64,000 nt of DNA from Aneurinibacillus soli (GCF_002355375.1 NZ_AP017312.1:532001-596000); one strand, 5' to 3'. Shown: positions 1 through 11,186, counted from the first letter of the stretch. Numbers and translations: made by a program. Notes: generated by a model not told the origin, from the letters alone.

Positions 1-61
1 CTCGTTACTTTAGTGATGAGAGGTTCAATTCCCTACGATATATACAAGGAGTGGAGAACCC

Positions 62-913
62 ATGGAAGTAAAAACATTTATGGTTGTAGGCGCAGGTCAG
101 ATGGGAAGCGGCATTGCACAAGTAGCGGCACAGGCAGGACTGAACGTTATCCTGCATGATGTAAAAGACGAATTTGTGAACCGTGGCCTTGGTGTGATTA
201 CGAAGAATCTCACACGTGATGTAGAAAAAGGACGCAAGACAGAAGAAGAGAAACAGGCGATCCTTGGCCGCATCAAGCCGTCTACAGACATCAACAACGC
301 AAAAGACATCGACTTCGTTGTCGAAGCGATCATTGAAAACATGGAAGTCAAAACACAGCTGTTCAAGCAGCTTGATGAGCTTGCACCTGCGCACGCCATT
401 CTTGCGAGTAACACGTCCTCGCTCCCGATCACAGAGATTGCAGCGGTAACGAAACGTCCGGAGCAAGTGATCGGTATGCACTTTATGAATCCGGTTCCTG
501 TTATGAAGCTGATCGAAGTGATTCGCGGTCTGGCTACTTCGGATGAGACATACAAAATCGTAGCAGAACTGTCCGAGAAGATGAACAAGACAGCGGTGGA
601 AGTAAACGACTTCCCTGGCTTTGTATCCAACCGTGTTCTGCTTCCGATGATCAATGAAGCAATCTACTGTGTATACGAAGGCGTTGCAACACCGGAAGCA
701 ATTGATGATGTAATGAAAATGGGCATGAACCATCCGATGGGTCCACTGACACTCGCTGACTTTATTGGGCTTGATACGTGCCTCTATATCATGGAAGTGC
801 TGCATGAAGGCCTAGGAGATTCCAAATACCGTCCATGCCCGTTGCTGCGCAAATATGTAAAAGCAGGCTGGCTCGGACGTAAATCAGGTCGCGGCTTCTA
901 CGTATACGAATAG
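62..913 (+). CDS. hbd: 3-hydroxybutyryl-CoA dehydrogenase
   Basis: NAD-dependent oxidation of (S)-3-hydroxybutyryl-CoA to acetoacetyl-CoA in short-chain fatty acid or butanoate metabolism; cytosolic. The 283-residue protein has the Rossmann dinucleotide motif GAGQMGSG near residues 10-17. The catalytic His/Glu pair is visible as H140 in GMHFMNPVP and E152. The C-terminal half is the all-helical 3HCDH dimerisation domain. Length is typical of the stand-alone family. ATG 62 follows AAGGAGTGGAG at 46-56. It heads a same-strand cluster with two acyl-CoA dehydrogenases and a MeaB-type GTPase, which suggests one acyl-CoA degradation operon, possibly continuing upstream of the window. Confidence 0.93.
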   Translation: MEVKTFMVVGAGQMGSGIAQVAAQAGLNVILHDVKDEFVNRGLGVITKNLTRDVEKGRKTEEEKQAILGRIKPSTDINNAKDIDFVVEAIIENMEVKTQLFKQLDELAPAHAILASNTSSLPITEIAAVTKRPEQVIGMHFMNPVPVMKLIEVIRGLATSDETYKIVAELSEKMNKTAVEVNDFPGFVSNRVLLPMINEAIYCVYEGVATPEAIDDVMKMGMNHPMGPLTLADFIGLDTCLYIMEVLHEGLGDSKYRPCPLLRKYVKAGWLGRKSGRGFYVYE

Positions 914-984
914 ATACACGTAACAGGCACATGGCAGGTGCTTTTCCAGCTAGAGCAGACAGATCGATCCAAGGAGGATAAACC

Positions 985-2127
985 ATGCATTTACAATTTA
1001 CAGAAGAGCAAGATATGATGCGCAAGATGGTGCGCGACTTTGCGCGTGAGGAGATTGCACCGCAGATCGAAAAAATGGAAGAGAACGATGAATTCCCATA
1101 TGAGATCATTCGTAAGATGGGAGAATACGGTCTGATGGGGATTCCGATTCCAGAAGCATACGGCGGTTCAGAAGCGGATTTCATCTCGTATATCATTGCC
1201 ATTAATGAAATTTCCAAAGTAAGCCCGACAGTAGGAGTAATTCTCTCTGTACACACTTCGGTTGGAACGAACCCGATTTTGTACTTCGGGAATGAAGAGC
1301 AGAAGAAGAAGTATGTGCCGAAGCTTGCGACAGGTGAATACATTGGTGCGTTTGCGTTAACGGAACCAAGTGCAGGCTCTGATGCAGCGGGCATGCGAAC
1401 AACGGCTGTGAAGCAGGGCGATAAATATATTTTGAACGGCTCCAAGATTTTTATTACGAATGGTGGTGCGGCAAGTACGTACATCGTATTTGCGGTAACA
1501 GATTCATCCAAAGGACCAAAAGGGATTTCTGCTTTCATTGTAGAAAAAGATACACCAGGGTTTACTGTAGGCAAAAAAGAGAAGAAAATGGGTCTGCACG
1601 GTTCGAGTACAACCGAGCTCATTTTCGATAATGCGGAAGTGCCAGCAGCAAATCTACTTGGCGAAGAGGGCATGGGCTTTACTATCGCGATGGCTAACCT
1701 TGATGTTGGTCGGATCGGGATTGCTTCACAGGGTCTTGGGATTGCGGAAGGTGCGCTTGAGCATGCGATTGCGTATGCCAAAGAGCGTGTTCAGTTCGGC
1801 AAACCGATTGCAGCGCAGCAGGGAATCGGCTTCAAACTCGCAGATATGGCAACACAGACAGAAGCGGCTCGTATGCTTGTATACCGTGCGGCAGCGCTGC
1901 GTAATGCAGGCGTGAAGTGCGGATTGGAAGCATCAATGGCGAAGAAGTTCGCAACCGACACGGCTATGAAGGTAACCACAGAAGCGATCCAGGTATTCGG
2001 CGGGTATGGATATACGCGTGAATATCCGGTAGAGCGTTTGTTCCGCGATGCTAAAGTTACACAGATTTACGAAGGAACCAACCAGATTCAGCGTCTTGTA
2101 ATTTCAAAGCACTTACTAAACAAATAA
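985..2127 (+). CDS. Acyl-CoA dehydrogenase (short-chain type), copy 1
   Basis: FAD-dependent alpha,beta-dehydrogenation of acyl-CoA thioesters, with electrons passed to electron-transfer flavoprotein. The 380 residues cover the N-terminal, middle and C-terminal ACAD domains. The AFALTEPSAGSDA signature lies in the middle domain. The C-terminal motif IYEGTNQIQ carries the probable catalytic base E363, the position used by short- and medium-chain enzymes. The start follows AAGGAGG at 971-977. It is a close paralogue of the next gene (same length, many identical blocks), so the pair looks like a tandem duplication. Chain length or branched-chain preference cannot be read from sequence alone; neighbouring icmF makes butyryl/isobutyryl-CoA plausible. 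Confidence 0.92.
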   Translation: MHLQFTEEQDMMRKMVRDFAREEIAPQIEKMEENDEFPYEIIRKMGEYGLMGIPIPEAYGGSEADFISYIIAINEISKVSPTVGVILSVHTSVGTNPILYFGNEEQKKKYVPKLATGEYIGAFALTEPSAGSDAAGMRTTAVKQGDKYILNGSKIFITNGGAASTYIVFAVTDSSKGPKGISAFIVEKDTPGFTVGKKEKKMGLHGSSTTELIFDNAEVPAANLLGEEGMGFTIAMANLDVGRIGIASQGLGIAEGALEHAIAYAKERVQFGKPIAAQQGIGFKLADMATQTEAARMLVYRAAALRNAGVKCGLEASMAKKFATDTAMKVTTEAIQVFGGYGYTREYPVERLFRDAKVTQIYEGTNQIQRLVISKHLLNK

Positions 2128-2152
2128 TTTGAAGAAATAGGAGTGGAGAGAA

Positions 2153-3295
2153 ATGGACTTTCAACTGTCTGAAGAACACAAAATGCTGCGTCAAATGGTA
2201 CGTGATTTCGCTGAGAATGAACTAGCTGAAAAAGCAGGCGAACGTGATGAAGAAGAACATTTTGATATGGAAGTATTCCACAAGATGGCAGAACTCGGTC
2301 TAACAGGTATTCCGTGGCCGGAAGAGTACGGCGGCGCGGGCTTTGATTATCTGAGCTATGTGATCGCAGTAGAAGAGCTGTCTCGTGTTGATTCCTCTGT
2401 AGGGGTTACTTTATCCGCTCATACGTCGTTAGCAGGCTGGCCGATCTATAAGTTCGGTACAGAAGAGCAGAAGCAGAAGTATCTTCGTGCGCTGGCAGAA
2501 GGCCGCAGCATGGGTGCATACTGCCTGACAGAGCCGGGTTCTGGTTCGGATGCAGCTGGTATGAAAACTGTTGCGAAGCGTGATGGCGATGATTACATCC
2601 TGAACGGGTCCAAAATCTTCATCACAAACGGCGGACTTGCTGACATTTATGTTGTATTTGCAGCGACAAATCAAGAATTGAAACATAAAGGCCAAACCGC
2701 TTTCATCGTGACAAGCGATATGCTAGGCTTCAAAGTCGGCAAAAAAGAGAAAAAGCTCGGCATTCGTTCTTCTGCAACAACCGAAATCATCTTCGAAGAT
2801 TGCCGTGTACCGGCTGAGAACGTTCTCGGCAAAGAAGGAGAAGGTTTCAAAGTGGCAATGATGACGCTTGATGGAGGCCGTAATGGTATCGCTGCACAGG
2901 CGGTAGGTATTGCAGATGGCGCTCTGACACATGCTACTGCATATGCAAAAGAGCGCGTGCAGTTCGGCAAGCCGATTGCAGCACAGCAAGGCATTGCCTT
3001 CAAGCTGGCTGATATGGCGACAAAAGTAGAAGCAGCACGTCTCCTGACATACCAGGCAGCCGTGCTTGAAGATAAGAAACTCCCATATGGCAAAGCTTCC
3101 GCGATGGCGAAGCTGTTCGCGGGTGATATTGCAATGGAAGTAACAACCGATGCGGTGCAAGTATTCGGCGGTTACGGTTACACACGTGAATATCCAGTTG
3201 AGCGCTTCATGCGTGATGCCAAGATTACACAGATTTACGAAGGAACAAACGAAATTCAGCGTCTCGTCATTTCAAATTACTTGCTTAAAGACTAG
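2153..3295 (+). CDS. Acyl-CoA dehydrogenase (short-chain type), copy 2
   Basis: Second FAD-dependent acyl-CoA dehydrogenase, 380 residues, only 25 bp after the first. It has the same signatures: [12 protein letters not shown] in the middle domain, and IYEGTNEIQ with the probable catalytic Glu at 363. The RBS AGGAGTGGAGAG precedes ATG 2153. Divergence from copy 1 is spread along the protein rather than concentrated, as expected for an old duplication with altered substrate range. In B. subtilis an acyl-CoA dehydrogenase gene (acdA) also sits upstream of rpoE, so one of the two is probably its positional equivalent; which one is not decidable here. Confidence 0.92.
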   Translation: MDFQLSEEHKMLRQMVRDFAENELAEKAGERDEEEHFDMEVFHKMAELGLTGIPWPEEYGGAGFDYLSYVIAVEELSRVDSSVGVTLSAHTSLAGWPIYKFGTEEQKQKYLRALAEGRSMGAYCLTEPGSGSDAAGMKTVAKRDGDDYILNGSKIFITNGGLADIYVVFAATNQELKHKGQTAFIVTSDMLGFKVGKKEKKLGIRSSATTEIIFEDCRVPAENVLGKEGEGFKVAMMTLDGGRNGIAAQAVGIADGALTHATAYAKERVQFGKPIAAQQGIAFKLADMATKVEAARLLTYQAAVLEDKKLPYGKASAMAKLFAGDIAMEVTTDAVQVFGGYGYTREYPVERFMRDAKITQIYEGTNEIQRLVISNYLLKD

Positions 3296-3307
3296 GAAGT
3301 GACTGTT

Positions 3308-4252
3308 GTGCATGAGTTAGTAGAACGCATCTTGCATGGAGATCGCCGGGCGGCTGCCCGGGCGATCTCCTATGTAGAAAGCAATCATCCAGATAAAACA
3401 CAGGTGCTGCAGGAGCTGTTTCCGCACACCGGCAACTCATTTCTCGTCGGCATCACTGGCTCACCGGGAGCGGGCAAAAGCTCATTTGTTGACAAGCTGA
3501 TTGGCTATCTTCGTAAAAAAGGTCTGACAGTCGGTATTGTGGCGGTGGACCCAACCAGTCCCTTTACCGGAGGGGCGATTCTGGGCGACCGGATTCGTAT
3601 GCAGGATCACTTCCTTGATGAGGGGGTATTCATCCGTAGCATGGGGACGCGTGGTAGCCTGGGAGGTCTTGCTCGTTCGACTAAAGAAGCGGTGCGTATT
3701 CTTGATGCGTACGGCAAAGACGTGATTATTATCGAGACGGTTGGTGTTGGCCAGTCTGAGCTTGATATTATGAACATTGCCGATACGACAGCCGTCGTGC
3801 TCAATCCGGGCGGCGGGGATACGATTCAGGCATTCAAAGCCGGAATTATGGAAATCGCGGACCTGTTTATTCTGAATAAAGCCGATCTTGCGGGAACGGA
3901 TAAGCTAATGCGCGAGGTTGAACAGATGTTAGATCTTGTAAAACACGATGCGCCATGGCGTCCTCCGATTGTCAAGACGATCTCGCTTCAGAATAAAGGA
4001 ATTGATGAGGCGTGGCAGGCATTCATCGATCATCAGGAATATTCCAAGCAAAGCGGAGAATGGCAGACGCGCCGGGCTTCTCATTTGCGTGAGGAAGTTA
4101 TGGAGATCGTGGAGTATGACATGCATCAGATCGTTATGCAACAGCTACGCAGCGATGCATATGCTGAAAGTATGGCGAAAGTTTCAAGCCGCGAGGTCGA
4201 TCCGTACGAAGTAGCAGGGAAGTTGTTTCAATCACTCGTCCGCGAAAAGTAA
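3308..4252 (+). CDS. meaB: MeaB/ArgK-type G-protein chaperone of B12-dependent mutase
   Basis: SIMIBI-class P-loop GTPase that gates cofactor loading and protects B12-dependent acyl-CoA mutases. Counting from the GTG at 3299, Walker A GSPGAGKS is at residues 54-61, followed by VDPTSPFTGGAILGDRIRM and the NKAD base-recognition motif. Two starts are possible. GTG 3299 lies 3 bases after the previous stop. GTG 3308 has AGGAAGTG (3294-3301) at better spacing and gives the usual MHELVERIL start, so it is preferred. It sits between acyl-CoA dehydrogenases and icmF. IcmF already carries its own fused MeaB-like domain, so this free copy either serves another mutase or is partly redundant. Confidence 0.88.
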   Translation: MHELVERILHGDRRAAARAISYVESNHPDKTQVLQELFPHTGNSFLVGITGSPGAGKSSFVDKLIGYLRKKGLTVGIVAVDPTSPFTGGAILGDRIRMQDHFLDEGVFIRSMGTRGSLGGLARSTKEAVRILDAYGKDVIIIETVGVGQSELDIMNIADTTAVVLNPGGGDTIQAFKAGIMEIADLFILNKADLAGTDKLMREVEQMLDLVKHDAPWRPPIVKTISLQNKGIDEAWQAFIDHQEYSKQSGEWQTRRASHLREEVMEIVEYDMHQIVMQQLRSDAYAESMAKVSSREVDPYEVAGKLFQSLVREK

Positions 4253-4266
4253 TGAGCTGAAATTTG

Positions 4267-4296
4267 TTGCGGATGGCTTTCTTGCCTGCGTATAAT
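4267..4296 (+). promoter_or_regulatory. Candidate sigma-A promoter for the TetR gene
   Basis: TTGCGG (4267-4272), an 18-base spacer, then a perfect TATAAT (4291-4296). Transcription would begin near 4303, leaving a leader of about 80 bases that contains an A/T-rich hairpin (AAAGAAAAG near 4301-4309 pairing with CTTTTCTTT) and the inverted repeat at 4343-4358. Confidence 0.55.
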
Positions 4297-4342
4297 AAAA
4301 AGAAAAGAAGAGGCCGGTGAGCCTTTTCTTTTTCCTCGCACT

Positions 4343-4358
4343 CTGAGCATACGCTCAG
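4343..4358. promoter_or_regulatory. Inverted repeat, candidate TetR-family operator
   Basis: CTGAGC-ATAC-GCTCAG is a perfect 6-bp inverted repeat with a 4-bp centre, 28 bp before the TetR start and downstream of the candidate promoter. TetR regulators usually bind palindromes of about this size in their own control region. Autoregulation is inferred from position only. I did not find another exact copy upstream of icmF or the acyl-CoA dehydrogenases. Confidence 0.45.
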
Positions 4359-4385
4359 TCGAGGGTGAAGAGAAGGGGCGATGAG

Positions 4386-5018
4386 TTGAGAATGGAGCCG
4401 AAAAAAGCAATTCCCTCAATGGTCAAAGACCCGAAGTTGATTGAGAAGCGACGGGAGCAAATCGTGGAGGCAGCTGTGGAGCTGTTTATCTCGAAGGGGT
4501 TTCACAAGACAACGACGAGAGAAATTTCACGGGCATCCGGATTCAGTATCGGAACATTGTATGAGTACATCGAATCGAAAGAAGACGTACTGTATCTTGT
4601 ATGTGATGCGATTCATCAGAATATGGAGCGTGGCTTGAAAGAAGTACTCGTGAATGGTGTCAGCGGGGCTGTCATGCTGAAGGCGGCCATTGAGGGATTC
4701 TTGCGTGTAATGGATGAGATGCAAGATCGCGTTTTACTGATTTATCAGGAGATCAAATCGCTTCCGAAGGATACCATGAAATATGTCATGGCGAAGGAAG
4801 AAGAAATTACGAGCTTTTTTGAAGAGATTCTACACCGTGGGCGCAAGGACGGATCACTGAATATTGATGAACCGTTGGTAAAGCTGATGGCGCACAATAT
4901 CGTCGTGCTTGGGGAAATGTGGACCTTCCGTCGTTGGAGCCTGCGGAAGAATTATACACTTGAGCAATACACAGAAATTCAGACGTCGTTGATTTTGCAT
5001 GACCTTACAGGGAAGTAG
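4386..5018 (+). CDS. TetR/AcrR-family transcriptional regulator
   Basis: Ligand-responsive repressor with an N-terminal helix-turn-helix (about residues 20-65 from TTG 4386; TTTREISRASGFSIGTLYEYIESKEDVLY is the recognition region) and a helical ligand-binding domain. Open frame reaches GTG 4365. TTG 4386, seven bases after AAGGGG (4373-4378), has the best ribosome site, and ATG 4392 is also possible. Position between meaB and icmF suggests control of acyl-CoA or branched-chain catabolism in the manner of FadR-type TetR proteins. The effector is unknown. Confidence 0.85.
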   Translation: MRMEPKKAIPSMVKDPKLIEKRREQIVEAAVELFISKGFHKTTTREISRASGFSIGTLYEYIESKEDVLYLVCDAIHQNMERGLKEVLVNGVSGAVMLKAAIEGFLRVMDEMQDRVLLIYQEIKSLPKDTMKYVMAKEEEITSFFEEILHRGRKDGSLNIDEPLVKLMAHNIVVLGEMWTFRRWSLRKNYTLEQYTEIQTSLILHDLTGK

Positions 5019-5035
5019 TAGTCTTTTGTATGAAA

Positions 5036-5079
5036 AGATAGGGGAAGCAGGCCATTGTTTTCTCCTCTATCTGCTTTTT
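5036..5079 (+). terminator. Terminator-like hairpin between the TetR gene and icmF
   Basis: AGATAGGGGA (5036-5045) pairs with TCCTCTATCT (5063-5072) with one mismatch, followed after GC by TTTTT. An alternative stem, AAGCAG with CTGCTT, overlaps it. It would end the TetR transcript or attenuate readthrough into icmF. Confidence 0.5.
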
Positions 5080-5114
5080 CTTATCATTTTCCGAAAATGG
5101 GGAGGAACTTGAAT

Positions 5115-8100
5115 ATGGAAACGACCATTTACCGTCCGAAACACAACGTTCGTTTTGTAACCGCTGCCAGTTTGTTTGATGGACACGACGCTTCTATTAA
5201 TATCATGCGTCGCATTCTGCAAGCAGGCGGTGTGGAAGTCATTCATCTCGGTCACAACCGTTCTGTAGAGGAAATTGTAAACGCTGCAATTCAAGAAGAT
5301 GCACAGGGGATTGCGATTAGCTCGTATCAGGGCGGGCACGTAGAGTACTTTAAGTACATTGTTGATTTACTGAAAGAAAAGAATGCTTCTCATATTAAAG
5401 TGTTCGGTGGCGGTGGTGGCGTTATCGTTCCTGCTGAAATTCGTGAATTACATGAATATGGTGTTGCACATATCTTCTCACCGGATGACGGGCGTACACT
5501 GGGGCTTCAAGGGATGATCAACTCTATGATTGAGCAGACGGATTATCCGACGCCAAAAGAAGTTGAAGAAGAGATCGAAAATTTGAAAAACAAAAGCTGG
5601 AACGCTATCGGCCGCCTGATCACACTGGCAGAGGAAAATGTGGAGCGGAAGGATAAAGAGGTAGCGGCTACGCTTGAGAAAGTGCAAGAAATGACGGCAA
5701 CTGTGCCGGTTCTTGGAATTACAGGTACAGGCGGTGCGGGTAAGAGCTCGCTTACGGATGAACTCGTTCGCCGTTATATTGAGCAGTTCCCGGATAAAAC
5801 AATTGCGATTCTTTCGGTTGATCCGTCCAAGCAAAAAACGGGTGGGGCACTGCTTGGCGACCGGATTCGCATGAATGCCATTAACTCACCGCGTGTATAC
5901 ATGCGTTCCCTTGCAACCCGTAACTCGCACAGTGAGCTGAGCCAGGCTATTGATGACGCGATTAATATCGTAAAAGCGGCGGGTTATGACTTTATTATCG
6001 TAGAAACATCCGGTATCGGCCAGGGCGATGCGAATATCACAAAAGTTTGCGACCTGGCGATGTATGTGATGACAAGTGAATTCGGTGCGCCGACGCAGCT
6101 TGAGAAAATTGACATGATTGATTATGCCAATGTTATTGCGATCAACAAGTTTGAGCGACGCGGTTCAGAAGATGCGCAGCGCGATGTGAAAAAGCAGTGG
6201 AAGCGCAGCCGCAATTTGTTCGAGATGAATGACGATGATGTACCGGTATATGGCACGATTGCGAGCCAGTTCAACGATCCGGGCACCAATGTGCTGTTTG
6301 TGAATCTGATGCGAATTGTGGGCGAGAAAACCGCAACAGAATGGCCGACAACCATTAATATTTCTGGTGATCAGAAATCGAAGAAGAACTATATCATTCC
6401 GTCTGACCGTATTCATTATCTGGCGGAAATTGCAAATACAACACGTGATTATAAGAAGTTCACCGAACAACAGGTGCAGATTGCCCGCAAGCTGTATCAG
6501 TTGAAAGGAACAAAAGAAGAATTTGCGAAGCAGACGGGTGAGATGGCAGAAGAACTGCTTAAGCAGCTCGATGTATGCATTGCGCACTATGAAGAGAAGG
6601 TTCATCCGGAAACGAAAAAAATTCTGGATAACTGGAGTAGCATTAAAGAAGCGTACCGGCAGGATGAACTGGTTACGAAAGTTCGTGATAAAGAAATCCG
6701 AACACAGCTGTACACCACATCGCTGTCCGGCACGCGTATTTCAAAAGTGGCACTGCCGAAGTTCGAAGACTGGGGTGAAATTGTTCGCTGGGTCATGAGC
6801 GAGAATCTACCAGGCTACTTCCCATACACCGCAGGCGTATTCCCGTTCAAGCGTGACGGGGAGGACCCGAAGCGCCAGTTTGCGGGCGAAGGTACGCCGG
6901 AGCGTACGAACCGTCGCTTCCACTATTTATCTAAAGACGATGACGCCAAGCGTTTGAGTACAGCATTTGATAGTGTAACGCTATATGGTGAAGACCCGGA
7001 CTACCGCCCGGACATCTACGGAAAAATCGGTACGAGCGGCGTGAGCATCTGCACACTGGACGATATGAAGAAGCTGTATGACGGCTTCGACCTGTGCCAT
7101 CCATCTACCTCTGTATCCATGACGATCAATGGACCGGCTCCGATCATTCTGGCGATGTACATGAATACGGCAGTCGAACAGCAAGTAAAACTGTTCGTAG
7201 AAGCGAACGGCCACGAGCCGAGCGCGGACGAAATGGTAAAAATTAAGGCAGATACACTGCGCAACGTACGCGGTACGGTGCAGGCTGATATTTTGAAAGA
7301 AGACCAGGGTCAGAATACGTGCATCTTCTCGACGGAATTCGCGCTGAAGATGATGGGTGACATTCAGGAATACTTCATTCAAAACTATGTCCGCAACTAC
7401 TACTCGGTTAGTATTTCTGGCTATCATATCGCGGAAGCTGGCGCAAATCCGATTTCCCAGCTGGCGTTCACGCTCGCAAACGGATTCACGTATGTCGAGT
7501 ACTACTTGAGCCGTGGTATGAACATTGATGATTTCGCGCCAAATCTGTCGTTCTTCTTTAGCAATGGCCTTGATCCGGAATATTCTGTGCTCGGTCGTGT
7601 AGCACGCCGTATCTGGTCAACGGTGATTAAGAACAAATACGGTGGCAACGAGCGCAGCCAGAAGCTGAAATATCATATCCAGACGTCCGGGCGCTCTCTG
7701 CACGCGCAGGAAATGGATTTCAATGACATTCGTACGACATTACAGGCGCTCATGGCGATTTATGACAACTGCAATTCGCTTCATACGAACGCATATGACG
7801 AGGCGATTACAACACCAACGGAGAATTCGGTGCGTCGCGCGATGGCGATTCAGATGATTATCACCAAAGAGCTTGGTCTGGCGAAGAATGAAAACTCGCT
7901 ACAGGGCTCGTTTATTCTTGAGGAGTTGACCGATCTTTTAGAAGAAGCTGTTCTGACCGAATTCCAGCGTATTAGCGATCGCGGTGGCGTGCTTGGCGCG
8001 ATGGAAACACAGTATCAGCGCAGCAAGATTCAAGAGGAGTCTCTTTACTATGAGACACTCAAGCACAACGGGGATCTGCCAATCATCGGTGTAAATACGT

Positions 8101-8369
8101 TCCTGAATCCGAATTCAACAGAAGAAGATTACGAGATCGAGTTGGCGCGTTCGACAGAAGAAGAAAAGCAGCAGCAAATCACTAACCTGCGTGCCTTCCA
8201 GGAGAGACATAAAGATGCCGCTTCAACAGCGCTTGCTCGCCTGAAAGAAGTAGCGTACAGCAATGGCAATATTTTTGCCGAGCTGATGGAGACTGTGAAG
8301 GTAGCGAGTCTGGGACAGATTACAGGTGCGCTTTACGAAGTAGGCGGCCAATACCGACGTAACATGTAA
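5115..8369 (+). CDS. icmF: Fused isobutyryl-CoA mutase IcmF
   Basis: Adenosylcobalamin-dependent interconversion of isobutyryl-CoA and n-butyryl-CoA. The 1084 residues from ATG 5115 (GGGGAGGA at 5099-5106) hold three parts. First is a B12-binding domain whose DGHDAS motif carries the lower-ligand His. Second is a MeaB-like GTPase with Walker A GTGGAGKS at 204-211 and an NKFE base-recognition motif. Third is the mutase barrel with SGYH (H771). By spacing to that His, F589 and Q733 appear to occupy the positions I recall as F598/Q742 in Geobacillus kaustophilus IcmF, favouring isobutyryl-CoA over pivalyl/isovaleryl-CoA; this needs an alignment. An upstream in-frame ATG at 5055 lacks a good RBS. 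Confidence 0.94.
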   Translation: METTIYRPKHNVRFVTAASLFDGHDASINIMRRILQAGGVEVIHLGHNRSVEEIVNAAIQEDAQGIAISSYQGGHVEYFKYIVDLLKEKNASHIKVFGGGGGVIVPAEIRELHEYGVAHIFSPDDGRTLGLQGMINSMIEQTDYPTPKEVEEEIENLKNKSWNAIGRLITLAEENVERKDKEVAATLEKVQEMTATVPVLGITGTGGAGKSSLTDELVRRYIEQFPDKTIAILSVDPSKQKTGGALLGDRIRMNAINSPRVYMRSLATRNSHSELSQAIDDAINIVKAAGYDFIIVETSGIGQGDANITKVCDLAMYVMTSEFGAPTQLEKIDMIDYANVIAINKFERRGSEDAQRDVKKQWKRSRNLFEMNDDDVPVYGTIASQFNDPGTNVLFVNLMRIVGEKTATEWPTTINISGDQKSKKNYIIPSDRIHYLAEIANTTRDYKKFTEQQVQIARKLYQLKGTKEEFAKQTGEMAEELLKQLDVCIAHYEEKVHPETKKILDNWSSIKEAYRQDELVTKVRDKEIRTQLYTTSLSGTRISKVALPKFEDWGEIVRWVMSENLPGYFPYTAGVFPFKRDGEDPKRQFAGEGTPERTNRRFHYLSKDDDAKRLSTAFDSVTLYGEDPDYRPDIYGKIGTSGVSICTLDDMKKLYDGFDLCHPSTSVSMTINGPAPIILAMYMNTAVEQQVKLFVEANGHEPSADEMVKIKADTLRNVRGTVQADILKEDQGQNTCIFSTEFALKMMGDIQEYFIQNYVRNYYSVSISGYHIAEAGANPISQLAFTLANGFTYVEYYLSRGMNIDDFAPNLSFFFSNGLDPEYSVLGRVARRIWSTVIKNKYGGNERSQKLKYHIQTSGRSLHAQEMDFNDIRTTLQALMAIYDNCNSLHTNAYDEAITTPTENSVRRAMAIQMIITKELGLAKNENSLQGSFILEELTDLLEEAVLTEFQRISDRGGVLGAMETQYQRSKIQEESLYYETLKHNGDLPIIGVNTFLNPNSTEEDYEIELARSTEEEKQQQITNLRAFQERHKDAASTALARLKEVAYSNGNIFAELMETVKVASLGQITGALYEVGGQYRRNM

Positions 8370-8371
8370 TT

Positions 8372-8565
8372 GATGTGGTGAGTGTAAAAGCTGTGCGTAT
8401 TCTTTTCTGGCAGAGAAGAGTTGACTGTCCGCTCCATTGAAAGCTGCGCTGGTCTGTCAAACATCTGGGTAGCTCAATGATGGAGACAATGACAGCCCTA
8501 ATCGCGCACCTTTCAATTACGCTAGGGAAAGAAAAGAAAGGCACGAGCTTTTACACTCCCACATC
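8372..8565. repeat. Long imperfect palindrome, family copy A
   Basis: The ends GATGTGGTGAGTGTAAAAGC (from 8372) and GCTTTTACACTCCCACATC (to 8565) are inverted copies with one indel. Further imperfect pairing continues inwards, so the whole 194 bp could fold into one rod. The shared 11-base core of the family (GGAGCGGACAG on the minus strand) is at 8425-8435. It fills most of the intergenic gap between icmF and rpoE. No convincing ORF lies in it. Related copies are at 21575-23439 (split), 35657, 36021, 62322 and 62600. Confidence 0.7.
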
Positions 8566-8579
8566 CCGATAGTTTTAGA

Positions 8580-8616
8580 AAGCTAAGCTCACGTAGAAAT
8601 AGCGTGGGCTTAGCTT
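8580..8616. other. Strong hairpin downstream of icmF
   Basis: AAGCTAAGCTCACG (8580-8593) pairs with CGTGGGCTTAGCTT (8603-8616), 14 bp with one G-U, loop of 9. No T-tract follows on either strand, so it is not a standard intrinsic terminator. It could be a processing or mRNA-stabilising element. Confidence 0.5.
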
Positions 8617-8686
8617 CGTTGCAAGAAAGACAACACGCAGTGAAAACAAATATTCCTCACTTTGTAACACTACTTCCTCCGCCCAC

Positions 8687-8714
8687 TTGCTTTTTAACGT
8701 CTAAATTGTATAAA
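8687..8714 (+). promoter_or_regulatory. Candidate sigma-A promoter for rpoE
   Basis: TTGCTT (8687-8692), a 16-base spacer and TATAAA (8709-8714), about 90 bp before the rpoE start. Nothing else is visible between 8617 and 8686. Confidence 0.45.
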
Positions 8715-8803
8715 ATAAGGAATGCTGAATACTAGGGATACTATGCGTGCATGTCATAGACAGCCGCTGTTCGAAATATATGCCAAGAAGGGAAGTGCTC
8801 CGG

Positions 8804-9310
8804 GTGAGTAATGCGTTAAACCTTGAAGCAGAACAATTAAAAGAAATAGCGATGGTTGACCTTGCCTATCGTCTTCTTACACAAACGAAAAAACCAACGA
8901 ATTATCGCGAGCTGTTTAATGACCTTGTTGAAATGAAAGGCATGTCCAAAGAACAGGCCATGGACATCATCGCGCAGGTGTACACAGAAATCAACCTGGA
9001 TGGACGCTTCATCTGTCTCGGCGAAAACATGTGGGGTCTGAAGCGCTGGTACCTCGTTGAAACACAGGAAGAATCAGCAGAAGGTGGATTCCGCGGAAAA
9101 TTCTTGCTGGATGATTTCGACGATGATGATGATCTGGATGAAGAATATGATGAGGTTGAGGAAACCGATCTTATTACAACTGGTGACGATGAAGAGGATG
9201 AAGATCTGGACGCTGATTTTGATGAAGAAGAGGAGTCAGATGAAGAGTTCAGTGACGAAGACGACGATGAAGCAGATTCTGATGAAGATGACGAAAATCT
9301 TGACATGTAA
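8804..9310 (+). CDS. rpoE: RNA polymerase delta subunit
   Basis: Gram-positive-specific RNA polymerase subunit that speeds recycling and displaces RNA/DNA from core enzyme. The globular HARE-HTH domain (about the first 90 residues; KKPTNYRELFNDLVEMKG and LDGRFICLGENMWGLKRWY are typical) is followed by a long Asp/Glu-rich disordered tail, the family hallmark. GTG 8804, after GAAGGGAAG at 8788-8795, gives 168 residues, close to the family length; in-frame ATGs at 8747 and 8780 would add an untypical leader. It lies immediately upstream of pyrG as in other Bacillales, and the pyrG promoter starts inside its last codons. Confidence 0.93.
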   Translation: MSNALNLEAEQLKEIAMVDLAYRLLTQTKKPTNYRELFNDLVEMKGMSKEQAMDIIAQVYTEINLDGRFICLGENMWGLKRWYLVETQEESAEGGFRGKFLLDDFDDDDDLDEEYDEVEETDLITTGDDEEDEDLDADFDEEEESDEEFSDEDDDEADSDEDDENLDM

Positions 9311-9328
9311 GATTGGGAAAGATAAAAT
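9300..9328 (+). promoter_or_regulatory. pyrG promoter with GGGC initiation site
   Basis: TTGACA (9300-9305) overlaps the last rpoE codons, then a 17-base spacer and TAAAAT (9323-9328). The expected start, 7-8 bases later, is GGGC (9336-9339). Initiation at GGGC is the hallmark of B. subtilis-type pyrG control, where low CTP causes repeated G addition at the 5' end. Confidence 0.75.
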
Positions 9329-9369
9329 ACTTTTTGGGCTTTAAAAGTTGACGAATACGTTAGTCACGA

Positions 9370-9423
9370 AAAACAAAAGTGCCCTTCCGACGTGCTCGGC
9401 TAGGGAGTGCTTTTGTTTTTTTG
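9370..9423 (+). terminator. pyrG leader attenuator
   Basis: AAACAAAAG (9371-9379) pairs with CTTTTGTTT (9410-9418), with extra imperfect G/C pairs inside and a T-rich tail. The 5' side carries the C/U-rich block GCCCTTCC. In the known pyrG mechanism a 5' poly-G tract made by reiterative transcription pairs with such a block and prevents the terminator, raising CTP synthase when CTP is low. Position and parts all fit; function is inferred. It may also end rpoE transcripts. Confidence 0.7.
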
Positions 9424-9473
9424 TTTTTGTAGATGTTTTTCATACTAGAGGTAGTTTTGTGGAAAAGTATTGA

Positions 9474-11102
<1,629 letters not shown>

Positions 11103-11117
11103 TTTTTATAAGGAGAA

Positions 11118-11148
11118 GGGACAGGCTTATACGCCTGCCCCTTTTTTT
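11118..11148 (+). terminator. pyrG terminator
   Basis: GGGACAGGC pairs with GCCTGCCCC around the loop TTATAC, followed by seven T residues. It separates pyrG from spo0F. Confidence 0.85.
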
Positions 11149-11159
11149 GTAAAAATAAA

Positions 11160-11186
11160 AAAGGATTTTGTAGGAAAGCAGCGAAT
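11160..11186 (+). promoter_or_regulatory. Sigma-H-type promoter of spo0F
   Basis: AAAGGATTT (11160-11168), a 13-base spacer and CGAAT (11182-11186) fit the sigma-H consensus RWAGGAWWT-N12-14-HGAAT. B. subtilis spo0F is sigma-H driven at sporulation onset. A weaker sigma-A-like TATGGT occurs nearer the gene. Confidence 0.6.

Noticed and set aside
5-805. Long minus-strand ORF over hbd
   Set aside because: Antisense shadow of a clear dehydrogenase gene; no RBS, high Cys/His composition and no family pattern.
8372-8616. Possible CRISPR or tandem repeat after icmF
   Set aside because: The structure is a single inverted repeat plus one hairpin; there are no regularly spaced direct repeats. No CRISPR array was seen anywhere in the window.
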